This document shows positions 18,119 to 27,071 of a DNA stretch of 64,000 nt, in pieces. The notes below the pieces were generated by a model, which was not told the DNA's origin, did no database searches, and worked only from the letters and a program-made list of their open reading frames with translations. This DNA is from JAHJKV01 sp963678135 (GTDB lineage: Bacteria > Desulfobacterota > Desulfovibrionia > Desulfovibrionales > Desulfovibrionaceae): assembly GCA_963678135.1 (NCBI GenBank), contig OY782667.1, forward strand, positions 1,178,001 to 1,242,000, given 5' to 3'. Made by a program: the position numbers and the translations under genes. Each line of letters opens with the position of its first letter. Positions within the stretch are counted from its first letter, which is position 1.

Positions 18119-18486
18119 CAGGGCAAACGCATATAAATTTTAGGCTCAATACTTCTTGCCCATTTTATTGTTTCCCCCTTCCTGTCATCCTGCGCGTAAG
18201 TCGCAGGATCCAGTTCTTCTGTCTTCGCTGCTTTTTCTTTTCTTCTCTTCTTCCTCCTTGTTTTTTCTCTTACTGCGTCAAACCCTCATAGTTTGGCTCT
18301 GCTGGATTCTGCGACTTCGCGCAGAATGACGGAGGAGGATGTACTGCCATGCTGTGTAACGCACTAGATTTTCACGACTTCGCGCAGAATGACAAGCAAG
18401 AAAGGCATAACAAGACTGGGAGGTATCGGATACTCCTGAATTTGTTTCAACTAAGTGTTCGCTGAAATTTATATGCGTTTGCCCTG
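18119..18486. mobile_element. Non-autonomous transposon-like (MITE-like) element, 368 bp, with perfect 22-bp terminal inverted repeats
   Basis: Positions 18119-18140 (beginning CAGGGCAAACGC) are repeated perfectly in inverted orientation at 18465-18486. Immediately outside each terminus the same ten bases GTTTTTGCTT occur in direct orientation (18109-18118 and 18487-18496), as expected of a target-site duplication. The interior has no credible gene but contains three REP-like palindromes. This is the structure of a miniature element moved by a transposase encoded elsewhere. The family is not identified; a 10-bp duplication is in the range known for some IS4-group elements, but I draw no firm conclusion. 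It accounts for most of the 505-bp gap between ileS and the DUF493 gene. Confidence 0.8.
18184..18393. repeat. Three REP-like palindromes inside the element
   Basis: Copy 1 has arms ATCCTGCG (18187-18194) and CGCAGGAT (18202-18209). Copy 2 has arms ATTCTGCG (18306-18313) and CGCAGAAT (18320-18327). Copy 3 (about 18366-18393) keeps only one arm. Copies 2 and 3 share CGACTTCGCGCAGAATGAC exactly (18312-18330 and 18375-18393); copy 1 is a diverged version on the opposite strand. Similar CTGCGACTTCGCGCAG-type palindromes are scattered in many bacterial genomes. Stem-loops could form in RNA or single-stranded DNA. Confidence 0.7.
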
Positions 18487-18496
18487 GTTTTTGCTT
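18487..18496. repeat. Target-site duplication, right copy
   Basis: GTTTTTGCTT directly follows the right terminal inverted repeat and matches the left copy. It lies eight bases before the stop codon of the DUF493 gene (minus strand), so the insertion landed just downstream of that gene and upstream of ileS, without breaking either. Confidence 0.75.
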
Positions 18497-18504
18497 TATG
18501 TTTA

Positions 18505-18768
18505 TTACAGGGCGATGAGGCCTTTGATGGTGCAAGCTTTTTCATAAATAGCACGGATTTCATTGACACTTTGTGCAATAATTTCGGAGCGGATGCTGAT
18601 ATATTTTCCTGTTTTAGATTTACGAATGCTGATTTTGCTTTCAGGAAAAAGAGCTTGGACAGCCTTTTTTTGTTCAGGGGGAACAATAAAGCTGAAAGGG
18701 TAGCTACAGGGAAATTCATGCAGTGCGCCTAGCCTTTCATAAAATTCATCCAGTTCAGAAATATTCAA
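18505..18768 (-). CDS. DUF493 (YbeD-like) family protein
   Basis: An 87-residue protein resembling the DUF493 family (E. coli YbeD): the FPCSYPFSFIVP opening, the basic strand SIRKSKTGKYISIRSEI and the closing YEKACTIKGLIAL fit the family's small ACT-like fold. The gene lies 72 bases downstream of the adenylate cyclase gene on the same strand and may share its transcript. Its stop is only a few bases from the right end of the transposon-like element. The molecular function of the family is not established; a regulatory ligand-binding role is inferred from the fold. Confidence 0.75.
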   Translation of the reverse strand: MNISELDEFYERLGALHEFPCSYPFSFIVPPEQKKAVQALFPESKISIRKSKTGKYISIRSEIIAQSVNEIRAIYEKACTIKGLIAL

Positions 18769-18840
18769 GTGATACCCTTTATAAAAAAATTTTGCGCTAC
18801 TCTTCTCGTTTTGTATTGTGTCGATACAGTAGCAGTGTAT

Positions 18841-21102
18841 TTATTTCGTAGTGTGGGTGAATACGCCGTCCCAATCACCTTCAGGCGGTGCATCGCGCAA
18901 GTGTTCACAGCGCTCAGCGTACATAGAGTAGAGAACTTTGTTTGCAAAGTCTTTTTCCAGAGCATGGAACGCGAGAATTGCATCTTGGAACCGCATGGAC
19001 TTATATAAAGCCAGAGCTTCGGCATAACGGTCCAACTCAACTTTGTGCTCAGCAGCTTGCTCATGAGTGCGAACAGTGAAAATAGTTATGGGTTCTTTTT
19101 TTCCTTTGACCCTGACGCTGTCCATTTCAGGGAAAACATATTTATCGCCACAGGCTTTTTGGATAACTTGTGAAACAATTATTTGTTGCCCGTAAAATTT
19201 TGTTAAGCCTTCCAAGCGTGAGGCAAGGTTTACATTATCCCCAATCAGTGTGTAGTCAAAAAGATCGGCAGAGCCCATATTTCCCACGCGAACAAGTCCG
19301 GAGTGAACACCTATGCCAATGGCAATTGGGAAACCAAATTTTTCCTGAAATAAAACATTGAGTTCATCAAGTTTTGCCAGTTGTTCAATAGCAGAATCCA
19401 CTGCAAGAATTTCATGGTTTGGCACATCAAGAGGGGCGTTCCAAAAGGCCATGGTTGCATCACCAATAAACTTATCCAAGGTCCCTGATTTTTGAGTGAT
19501 TATGCGCGTCATGGGTGTGAGGTAATCATGCAAGAGGTCTGTAACTTGTGTCGGACTCAGTTTTTCTGAAAGAGAGGTGAAGCTACGCACATCCGAAAAC
19601 AGGATAGTGATTTCTTTTTCTTCGCCATCAAGGGACAGAGCATCAGGATTATCCATAATTTGTTCAATAACTGTTGGCGCAAGATACTGTGCAAAAGCTC
19701 CATGAATAAATTGTTTTTGTCGTTCTTCACGCCAGAATTTAATCAAAGTGAGTGTTGTAAAGGTTAAGGCAAGGTTCATGAGAGGGTAAAGAGGGGATAC
19801 CCAGTAGCCTTCAGAGGAAAAAATATGCATGGAACCGAACCAAAGACCAAAGCCCATACCGAGAAAGGGAATGAGTACAAATCTGGCCGGTGCCCAAGTC
19901 AGCAGGATAGTTGCAAGGAGACCACAGATAAAAACAGCGAGAATTTCAAGTGCTTTTCCCCAGTGTGGTGTTTGAAGAAACTGTTTGGTCAGGATATTAT
20001 CAAGGATTGTTGCGTGGGTTTCTACGCCCGGGTAAAACTGGGTAAAGGGGGTGGTTCGAATATCCTCAAGCCCTTTGGCAGAAGTACCTACAAAGAGAAA
20101 TTTTCCGGCAACTTGTTTTAGGGCTTCGGGGTCTTTATTGATAATGTCTGAAGCAGAGATATAGGGGAATTCTCCTCTGCCTCCATAAAAATTAACCATA
20201 ACCCGGCAAATTAAATCCACCGGAATAGTATAAGGGCCGATGCGTAGTGATTCAGCACCAAAATTTTGAATTTTGAGAATAGGGGTGATTTTTTTATTTT
20301 GATGAAAGCGCAACGCTTCCAGTAAGGTAGCTAAAGCCAAGCTTGGATAGATTTTGCCGTGCTTGCTTGTGAGTAAAGGAACACGCCGAATAGTACCGTC
20401 TTCATCTGTTCCTGTGGTAAAAAAGCCTGTTGCTGGAGCTGCGTCCATAAGATTACGCAGAGGGTAAACAGCACTATCAGCATTATACATATGCCTTGTT
20501 GGATCAGCAGAATGTCCGGCAACAGTCGTTTTTACTGCAATATTGATTCGCCCTAAAGGGTCTTCGTCAGGGTAGATATCTTCTGAAAAGCCACTGTCAT
20601 TTTGATAGAGAAAGGTATAGCCAAGAACAAAGGGGCCAGTGGCAAGGACTTGGGCAAAAAGCTGATCATTATCGTTTAAGATAGGGGGTAGTCCGCTAAT
20701 GTTCAGGTTTTGAGCGGCTTTCGGAAAATTTTTCTTGAGCTCAGCAACGATACTGTTTGGGGATGTTCTGTCTTTTTCAGCAAAAACAATATCAAGCCCG
20801 ACAGAGAGCGCGCCAGCTTGTTTGAGGGTATCAAGTAGCACTGCGAGCCGATGGCGTGCCCAAGGGAATTGTCCTATTTCAGCAATGCTTTTTTCATCTA
20901 TATCAATAATAGCGACTTTACCGCTACGTTTTACTGCTGGTTTGGATTTTAAGGCAACATCATACAGCCTGTAGTCCATGAGTTTTAAGAACCAAGGAGA
21001 TTTTATTTGGAGGAATATGACGCCTATTGCAACAGTGAATCCAATAAATAGGAGTAATAATTTGTCTTTTTTGAATGCTTTTTTAAGCCAAGGCCAGATC
21101 AT
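18841..21102 (-). CDS. CHASE2-domain adenylate/guanylate cyclase
   Basis: A 753-residue membrane sensor enzyme. An N-terminal helix (about residues 13-32) leads into an extracytoplasmic CHASE2 domain, with VAIIDIDEKSIAEIGQFPWAR near its start. Three membrane helices follow (about 365-440), then a class III cyclase domain (about 480-650). The metal-binding aspartates appear in LFSDVRSFTSLSE and KFIGDATMAFWNAP; TLIGDNVNLASRLEGL carries the substrate and transition-state residues. Lys in LDKFIGD and Asp in YTLIGD suit adenylate cyclase. The C-terminal tail ends GDWDGVF, common in these proteins. ATG 21102 follows AAGGGGGG; a 34-codon longer frame is less likely. It is divergent from the secretion operon, 209 bases away. 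Confidence 0.88.
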   Translation of the reverse strand: MIWPWLKKAFKKDKLLLLFIGFTVAIGVIFLQIKSPWFLKLMDYRLYDVALKSKPAVKRSGKVAIIDIDEKSIAEIGQFPWARHRLAVLLDTLKQAGALSVGLDIVFAEKDRTSPNSIVAELKKNFPKAAQNLNISGLPPILNDNDQLFAQVLATGPFVLGYTFLYQNDSGFSEDIYPDEDPLGRINIAVKTTVAGHSADPTRHMYNADSAVYPLRNLMDAAPATGFFTTGTDEDGTIRRVPLLTSKHGKIYPSLALATLLEALRFHQNKKITPILKIQNFGAESLRIGPYTIPVDLICRVMVNFYGGRGEFPYISASDIINKDPEALKQVAGKFLFVGTSAKGLEDIRTTPFTQFYPGVETHATILDNILTKQFLQTPHWGKALEILAVFICGLLATILLTWAPARFVLIPFLGMGFGLWFGSMHIFSSEGYWVSPLYPLMNLALTFTTLTLIKFWREERQKQFIHGAFAQYLAPTVIEQIMDNPDALSLDGEEKEITILFSDVRSFTSLSEKLSPTQVTDLLHDYLTPMTRIITQKSGTLDKFIGDATMAFWNAPLDVPNHEILAVDSAIEQLAKLDELNVLFQEKFGFPIAIGIGVHSGLVRVGNMGSADLFDYTLIGDNVNLASRLEGLTKFYGQQIIVSQVIQKACGDKYVFPEMDSVRVKGKKEPITIFTVRTHEQAAEHKVELDRYAEALALYKSMRFQDAILAFHALEKDFANKVLYSMYAERCEHLRDAPPEGDWDGVFTHTTK

Positions 21103-21311
21103 TGTCCCCCCCCTTGCTATGACAACTCTTTCGTTCACTAGAGGATCAAAATATATAATTTTTATAAAAAAAAGTACAGCCACAAAAAAGTTATCAAGAA
21201 TCATAAAGTATTTGTAGGGACTGCCGATAGAGTATCATACGCAATTTGATTTTCGGGTGGTTTTGATGGGAAATATAATTGCATACATCAAATAAACAAA
21301 AGTTGACTGCT

Positions 21312-22637
21312 ATGAAAAAAAACAAAATTTCTACTCTGTGCCTGTCCATGTTTTTTGTATTTTTTGTCTTTACGACAAATGCATTCGCAAAAATACCAAC
21401 AAGTCTTGAGTTACGAGATTTGATAATGGAGTTACTTGCCACGCATGAACGGGTTCAAGCAGCTCAAGCAGCGGTAAGAGCTGCGGAATGTCTCGTGGAG
21501 CAAGCAGAAGCAGCTTGGGCTCCTCAAGTCAATGTTTCGGCAAGTGTTGGCAACGAAGGCATTATAAAATCTGTAGATGGCGAACCAGATACTTGGAAAA
21601 ATCGTAATCAACAAAGCGTTAATGTGACGCAAAAGGTTTTGGACTTTGGTGCTACAGATGGTAATATTAAAATGTATCAGTGCATGGTACAGGAAGCACA
21701 ATTTCGACTTGAGCAAACAAAGCAAGAGTTGATGACGCGTGGTGTACATTCCTATCTTTCCTTAGTGAAAAGCCGTGAAATGCTTAAGTATGCGAAGCGT
21801 TCAGAGGAAAATATTAAAAATCTTTCTGGTATGCAGGAGGCTTTGGTTCAACGTGGTGCTGGTCTGTCTTATGAAGAATTGCAGATTAAGGCGCAACTTG
21901 CCGGAGCACAGGCTCTTGTTGTTAATGCAGAGCGAAGCCTGCAAACTGCTGTAAACTCTTTCCGCTCTCTCTTTGGTATGGAGCTTATGCAAACGCAGCT
22001 TATGCGTTTGAATACACCGAAGACCCCGATAGCTATACTCCCTTCCTCAATAGAGGAATGCATTGAAATTGCGCGCGAAGAAAATCCTTTTTTGCTTGAA
22101 TTGATGGCTGCCGTGAACAGAAATGTTGGGCAAGTCGATGTTGCAGACGCCAAATTTTATCCAAACTTTAATTTAGTGGGTGAATATCTTCGCAAAGAAA
22201 AAGATCAAGGGGCTGAAGGTGCTCGCTGGGAACTTCGTGGCGGTGCAGAGTTTAATTATAATATTTATAATGGTGGTGGTGATTCCGCTGCTTTGCGTTC
22301 GGCTCGTTCCGGACTTACAGCATCGCGACTCTCCGTGCAGGATCGTGCGCGAACAGTGGAGGAAAGTGTTCGTAATGCCTGGCTTGACCTGAAAACCTTG
22401 TATAGCAATGTTGAACTTTACGAAAACCAAGCGAATATTACATGGGAGTTCTTATCTTTAGTAAAGAAAAAGAAGGCCATGGGAGCCGAGGTCGGCCTAC
22501 TTGACATCTTGGTTGGTGAGCGCGATTATATCAATGCAATGAGTGCCAAGGTAGGTGCTGAGCTTGACTATAATATCGCTGCATATACACTACTCTTTCA
22601 AATGGGGCGTATGGGTATTGAGATTATAGAAGGATAA
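21312..22637 (+). CDS. TolC-family outer membrane protein of a type I secretion system
   Basis: A 441-residue precursor with a clean signal peptide (MKKNKIST... cut after TNAFA). The rest is two TolC repeats of long helices and short strands: NVTQKVLDFGATDGNIK and FNYNIYNGGGDSAALRSARSGL are the usual strand-turn segments, and NAWLDLKTLYSNVELYENQ begins the closing helix. TolC-type proteins trimerise into a channel through the outer membrane and periplasm. I preferred ATG 21312, which yields the signal peptide, over a TTG at 21279. The next two genes encode the ABC ATPase and HlyD-like adaptor, completing the exporter. Order tolC-ATPase-adaptor resembles LapE/LapB/LapC-like loci. Confidence 0.85.
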   Translation: MKKNKISTLCLSMFFVFFVFTTNAFAKIPTSLELRDLIMELLATHERVQAAQAAVRAAECLVEQAEAAWAPQVNVSASVGNEGIIKSVDGEPDTWKNRNQQSVNVTQKVLDFGATDGNIKMYQCMVQEAQFRLEQTKQELMTRGVHSYLSLVKSREMLKYAKRSEENIKNLSGMQEALVQRGAGLSYEELQIKAQLAGAQALVVNAERSLQTAVNSFRSLFGMELMQTQLMRLNTPKTPIAILPSSIEECIEIAREENPFLLELMAAVNRNVGQVDVADAKFYPNFNLVGEYLRKEKDQGAEGARWELRGGAEFNYNIYNGGGDSAALRSARSGLTASRLSVQDRARTVEESVRNAWLDLKTLYSNVELYENQANITWEFLSLVKKKKAMGAEVGLLDILVGERDYINAMSAKVGAELDYNIAAYTLLFQMGRMGIEIIEG

Positions 22638-22686
22638 AATTAAAGATAAAATTGTAGCAAAATAAGGGCTATCGTAGCTAAGCATT

Positions 22687-24375
22687 ATGCAAGAATTATT
22701 AAAACGCCTTTTTCGCAAGCCAGGGCTTGCAGCTGAAATCCTTATTGCTACGTTTTTTATCAATTTGCTTTTTTTGGCATCGTCCATTTATGTCATTCAA
22801 ATACTCGGACGCTATATTCCATACGGATTTGATGGCACCTTGATCACGTTGACTGTAGGCATGGTGTTGACTACAGTCCTTCTTTTTTTCTTTCAGATTA
22901 TTCGTAATAAACTTGCTTCTGCAGTGAGCATTGCTGCGGACAAGGAAATCGAAGAGCGAGTTGTCAACGTTCTTACGCTCGGAAGAACTCAAGCCCTTTC
23001 CTCACTTCCTGATGCAGTTATTAACGAACTTGTTGCCTTGCCTAAAAGTATTCAAGCTGCTTTTACTGCTCCTCGAATCAACGCAGTTGCGGATGTACCT
23101 TTTTGTTTTTTATTTCTTTTAGCAACCTATCTATTAAGCCCTATTTTGGCTTTGATTACGCTTTTAATCTTATTTTGTTCTATGATAACGAGCTGGGTCT
23201 CTATGAGACGTGCACGAGTGAATGCGTTCAAAATGCAAAGAGAAAAATCCGTGCATCGTCAGTTTGTTTCATCTCTTATTGCAGGCACAGAAATGATACG
23301 GGCTTTTCGGGCTATTTCTTTTGTTAAAGAAGTATGGAATCGACAGCTCCAAATTTTTGGAGTGCTGCATAAGCAAACAGGTGAGCAACAGGCCATGTCT
23401 TCGTCCTTATTACAGGGGATCAATGGTATTTTGCGTATAGGTATTTACGCTGTCGGTGCTAAATTAGTTGTCACCGGAGATATGACAGTCGGCACTTTGA
23501 TTGGTGCAAACATCCTTTCTGCCAAAGCATTGCAAATTTCTTCCGCCTTTATGCAAACTTTCCTTGTTTTGGGAAAAACAAAGCAGGATATTGCTCGCTT
23601 AAACAAATTTTTGAATTTACCCATGGAAGCAACATCTGGCGCAGCTTTATCACGATACTCAGGAAGGCTACAACTTAAAGACGTTGGCATCATGCACCCC
23701 GGAGCAGCTTCACCGTTATTTGAATCAATGCATTTGGATATTGCTCCGGGTACGGTTTTAGGCCTTGCAGGGTATAATGGTGCGGGCAAATCTACTTTTT
23801 GTAAAATATGTGTTGGATTATTGCAGCCTTCACGCGGAGCAGTTTTAGTTGATGGTATTGATTTGCGCCAAATTGCTCCTGACTGGTGGAGGAAACAAGT
23901 ATGCTATGTTCCACAAGAACCGCTCTTTTTAAGTACGACCATTCGTCAAAATATTATTATGGCTGCGCCGGAGATTGATGATACACGATTAAATGAAGTG
24001 ATACGAAGCGCGGGTTTAAGACGTTTCCTTGATACGAGCAAAGACGGGCTTGAAACGATGATGGCCGAGGGCGGTCGTGATTTACCTCATGGTATTCGTA
24101 GGAAAATTGCTTTGGCAAGAGCTTTGGTTGTGGACGGGCCTTTAGTTATTTTAGATGAACCCACCGAAGGTCTTGATGCAGAAGGCCGTAAAGCTGTCTA
24201 TGAGATTATGAATACTATGCATAAGGCAGGTAAAACAATTATTGTTGTTACGCAGGATCCAAATATTGCCAAGGGTGTTTCTCTCCTTTGTGATTTTTCC
24301 GTAAAGCCCGTGCCAAGCATTAAGCAAATGCGAGCAATGGCTTCTCCCAATGAAAAAAGAAAAATCTCGAAATAG
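22687..24375 (+). CDS. Type I secretion ABC transporter ATPase/permease (PrtD/LapB-like) with altered signature and H-loop
   Basis: A 562-residue half-transporter: membrane domain (about residues 15-305) without an N-terminal peptidase domain, then a nucleotide-binding domain. Walker A GYNGAGKST (362-370) and Walker B LVILDEPTEGLD (486-497) are intact. The C-loop, normally LSGGQ, reads LPHGI (466-470), and the H-loop histidine is Gln (VTQD, 523). Both residues are usually important for ATP hydrolysis, so the protein may be asymmetric or slow. Family members export RTX-type or adhesin substrates; none is encoded nearby. The gene lies 49 bases after the TolC gene and 9 before the HlyD-like gene. 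Confidence 0.82.
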   Translation: MQELLKRLFRKPGLAAEILIATFFINLLFLASSIYVIQILGRYIPYGFDGTLITLTVGMVLTTVLLFFFQIIRNKLASAVSIAADKEIEERVVNVLTLGRTQALSSLPDAVINELVALPKSIQAAFTAPRINAVADVPFCFLFLLATYLLSPILALITLLILFCSMITSWVSMRRARVNAFKMQREKSVHRQFVSSLIAGTEMIRAFRAISFVKEVWNRQLQIFGVLHKQTGEQQAMSSSLLQGINGILRIGIYAVGAKLVVTGDMTVGTLIGANILSAKALQISSAFMQTFLVLGKTKQDIARLNKFLNLPMEATSGAALSRYSGRLQLKDVGIMHPGAASPLFESMHLDIAPGTVLGLAGYNGAGKSTFCKICVGLLQPSRGAVLVDGIDLRQIAPDWWRKQVCYVPQEPLFLSTTIRQNIIMAAPEIDDTRLNEVIRSAGLRRFLDTSKDGLETMMAEGGRDLPHGIRRKIALARALVVDGPLVILDEPTEGLDAEGRKAVYEIMNTMHKAGKTIIVVTQDPNIAKGVSLLCDFSVKPVPSIKQMRAMASPNEKRKISK

Positions 24376-24384
24376 GCATCAGCT

Positions 24385-25995
24385 ATGATAAACAAGCTAA
24401 AATCTGCATTCACAGCTTCAAAGCAGAAAACTGTTTCAAAACAGCAAGCAACTTCAGGGAAAAAGCCTGTTTCAAAACAAAAGCCTGCTCCAAAGGGCAA
24501 GGCTACTCCAAAAAAGAAAGCTGTTTCTAAGCAACCTACTGCTTCACAACAACAAATTGGCAAAATACAGAAAGCTGTTCCTCAACAAAAAGTTGCCTTA
24601 AAACAAAAATTGGGTGCGAGAAAAAAGATCGAGCAAAAAAAGAATGCTCAATCTTTGAACAAGCAGATTGCTGCTAAGCAGAGGACAGCTCCTCAGCAAA
24701 AGATTGCAGCACCGCAAGAGGAGCAAAAAAATATAAGCAAAATGACACATCTCTTTTTGCTCCTTTGTGTGGCCTTTTGTGTTTCTTTTGTAGCGTGGGC
24801 AGCTTTTTTTGAACTTGATATTGTTTCTGTTGCCATGGGAGAAGTTATTCCTCGTTCTAAGGTAAAAAGGGTGCAGCATTTGGAGGGCGGTATTGTTCGC
24901 AAAATCCTTGTGCATGAAGCTGAACCGGTAAAAGAGAATCAAGCCCTTGTTATACTCGAAGAAGTCGCCTCTGAATCTTCAGCAGAGGAATTGAAACTCA
25001 GGGTTATTTCACTACGTATAGAAGTTGCGCGTTTGGAAGCTGAAGAAGCAGGCTTGGCTGCTCCAAAATTTGATGAAGACTTGTTGAAAAATGCACCTGA
25101 ACGTGTGCAACAAGCGCAAGAATTATTTCAATCACGTCAATATAAGCATAAAAGTGAGATGTCCTCTCTTTCTGAAAAAATTAGTCAACGTAGGCAGGGA
25201 ATCACGGAAATTGAGTCTCGCTTAAGAAATCTACGCGATAATCTTCCTCTTGTTCGTAAACAAGTAGAACGAGACCAAGAGCTTTTTTCAGAGAATTTAA
25301 TCCAAGAAGATCAGCTTATTGGACATCAAAAAGAAATGAATAATATAATTTCTGATATTAACGAAAACGGTGCTTCTTTGCGCCGTGCTCGTTCCATGTA
25401 TGCAGCGGCTTGTGCTGATTTGGAAGGGGCAAAAAATGAGTATTTTGAAGATTTACGCACTGATCTTAAGAAAGTACGGCAAGAATTATCAGAAATGCAG
25501 CAACGATTGCGTAAATTTACGGATATAGAGCAGCGAACCATAATTCGTTCACCAGTAGATGGCGTGGTAAACTCGCTTTATCTTGTGAATGAGGGAGAAG
25601 TCGTGCGCCCGGGAGTCACTATTATGGATATTGTCCCTGCTGGTGATCCTTTGGTTATTGAAGCTCGTTTACCTGTGCGTGATATTGGGTATGTGGCAGC
25701 TGGGCAGAAAGCAGTTATAAAATTGCCTACTGCCGATGCTCGTCGATTTGGTAAACTTGAAGGGCAAGTGGTGAATATCAGTCCGGATGCTGTCACCTTG
25801 GAGTCAGGGGAAACTTTTTATCGGGTGAGAGTGGCAACTGAAAAGGATTATTTTGAAAGAGAAGGTGGTTATAAGCACAAACTTTTTCCGGGTATGCAGA
25901 TTATGTGTGCTATTCATACTGGAACGCGAACGGTTCTTGAGTATTTAACCTACCCTTATTTCGACACCCTCGTCTTTGGAATGCACGAACGCTAG
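24385..25995 (+). CDS. HlyD-family membrane fusion protein with a long basic N-terminal extension
   Basis: A 536-residue adaptor linking the ABC exporter to TolC. Residues about 1-118 are an unusual Lys/Gln/Ala-rich tract with recurring SKQ, KQK and PQQK motifs. One membrane helix follows (about 121-145). The periplasmic part is standard: VQHLEGGIVRKILVHEAEPV (lipoyl half), a coiled-coil hairpin (about 190-370), IIRSPVDGVVNSLYLVNEGEVV (second lipoyl half), then the beta-barrel ending KLFPGMQIMCAIHTGTRTVLEYL. Typical relatives have a cytosolic tail of only a few dozen residues. The frame is continuous and starts directly after the ATPase gene, so the tail is very likely translated. Confidence 0.85.
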   Translation: MINKLKSAFTASKQKTVSKQQATSGKKPVSKQKPAPKGKATPKKKAVSKQPTASQQQIGKIQKAVPQQKVALKQKLGARKKIEQKKNAQSLNKQIAAKQRTAPQQKIAAPQEEQKNISKMTHLFLLLCVAFCVSFVAWAAFFELDIVSVAMGEVIPRSKVKRVQHLEGGIVRKILVHEAEPVKENQALVILEEVASESSAEELKLRVISLRIEVARLEAEEAGLAAPKFDEDLLKNAPERVQQAQELFQSRQYKHKSEMSSLSEKISQRRQGITEIESRLRNLRDNLPLVRKQVERDQELFSENLIQEDQLIGHQKEMNNIISDINENGASLRRARSMYAAACADLEGAKNEYFEDLRTDLKKVRQELSEMQQRLRKFTDIEQRTIIRSPVDGVVNSLYLVNEGEVVRPGVTIMDIVPAGDPLVIEARLPVRDIGYVAAGQKAVIKLPTADARRFGKLEGQVVNISPDAVTLESGETFYRVRVATEKDYFEREGGYKHKLFPGMQIMCAIHTGTRTVLEYLTYPYFDTLVFGMHER

Positions 25996-26062
25996 TAGGG
26001 AAAGCTATGTTTGTGCTTCATGCGCTTTTCAAATATTTTTTTATTTTTGATAAGAGGAAGAG

Positions 26063-27034
26063 ATGCCTTCATTAAATTTATCTCCTTCAGGGAGTAAATG
26101 GCTGGTTTTTTCAAATGGTGTGCTTGGGCATTCAATCATTGTCCTTTCTGCGCTGGAACAGATAAAAAAATTATATCCACAGGCTAGGATTACTATGGTT
26201 GTCGATCGAACTAGTGCAGAACTACTGCGAGTTCATCCGCTCGTGGATCAAATAGATATTTTTGATAAAAAGCAGGATTCATTCAGACGACAGATGCAAT
26301 TGGTACAGCAATGGAGAAAACAAAAATATGATATTTCTCTGCATTTTCGTTCCGGTGTACGCAATGAATTATTAGCTTTCTTAAGTGGCGTACCCTTTAG
26401 AGCTGGACAAAAGCTTAAGGGTTCTTTTCAGTTTATTAATCATATTTGTGATGACATTGACGGGGTTCATGTTCTTAAAAAACGTGGACACTTTTTAAGC
26501 CGTGCCCTTGGACATGCAATTCACTTAGACCCTCCTGTCTTGTTTCCAGATCATGAAGCTGCACAAAGAGTTGAGGCTGAACTTGCAAGCCATGGTCTTG
26601 AAGTGGGAAAATATGTAGTTTTACATCCAGCTGGGAAAACTTCTAATGGTTTGCAATGGTCATTGCAGCTTTGGGCTAAGGCTGTGGCTAAAATTTCCAA
26701 AAAATATCCGGTGGTAGTGGTGTGTGCTCCCTTTGAGCGACAAACTGTGCAAGCAGCTATTTATGGGGAAAATATTATTCATCTTGGAGCTGATGCTGCC
26801 TATCTTTCAGAAATAATTGCTCGTTGTGGATGGTTTTTAGGAAATGATTCTGCCCCCGCACATATTGCGGGTTGCTGGCATAAACCAAGGATTGTGGTGT
26901 ATCCTAATAATACTAAAGCACAAATAAAATGGGGGCCATTTTATCCAGAGACTTGCCATATAGTAGATCGGGCTGATTTTGAATCAAAAGGTTTGGATGA
27001 TGCTCTTGATTGGCTTTTCGCACAAAAGATGTAG
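26063..27034 (+). CDS. Glycosyltransferase family 9 (heptosyltransferase-like)
   Basis: A 323-residue GT-B protein of family GT9, which includes the ADP-heptose transferases of lipopolysaccharide core synthesis. The N-terminal domain starts WLVFSNGVLGHSIIVLSALEQIKKLYP and carries the FRSGVRNELLAFLSGVPFRAG segment; the C-terminal domain has YVVLHPAGKTSNGLQWSLQLW and the donor-site FLGNDSAPAHIAG. It is preceded by a ribosome site (AGAGGAAGAG) 67 bases after the HlyD-like gene. Its acceptor could be lipopolysaccharide or a secreted glycoprotein; the neighbouring exporter makes the second idea possible but unproven. Confidence 0.82.
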   Translation: MPSLNLSPSGSKWLVFSNGVLGHSIIVLSALEQIKKLYPQARITMVVDRTSAELLRVHPLVDQIDIFDKKQDSFRRQMQLVQQWRKQKYDISLHFRSGVRNELLAFLSGVPFRAGQKLKGSFQFINHICDDIDGVHVLKKRGHFLSRALGHAIHLDPPVLFPDHEAAQRVEAELASHGLEVGKYVVLHPAGKTSNGLQWSLQLWAKAVAKISKKYPVVVVCAPFERQTVQAAIYGENIIHLGADAAYLSEIIARCGWFLGNDSAPAHIAGCWHKPRIVVYPNNTKAQIKWGPFYPETCHIVDRADFESKGLDDALDWLFAQKM

Positions 27035-27071
27035 CTTTCCGGGCGTTGGTCGATATAAAATGAGTAAACTA

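Noticed and set aside
18278..18535. An 85-codon minus-strand frame within the transposon-like element
   Set aside because: It uses a TTG start inside the DUF493 gene, crosses the terminal repeat and target duplication, and has no transposase features.
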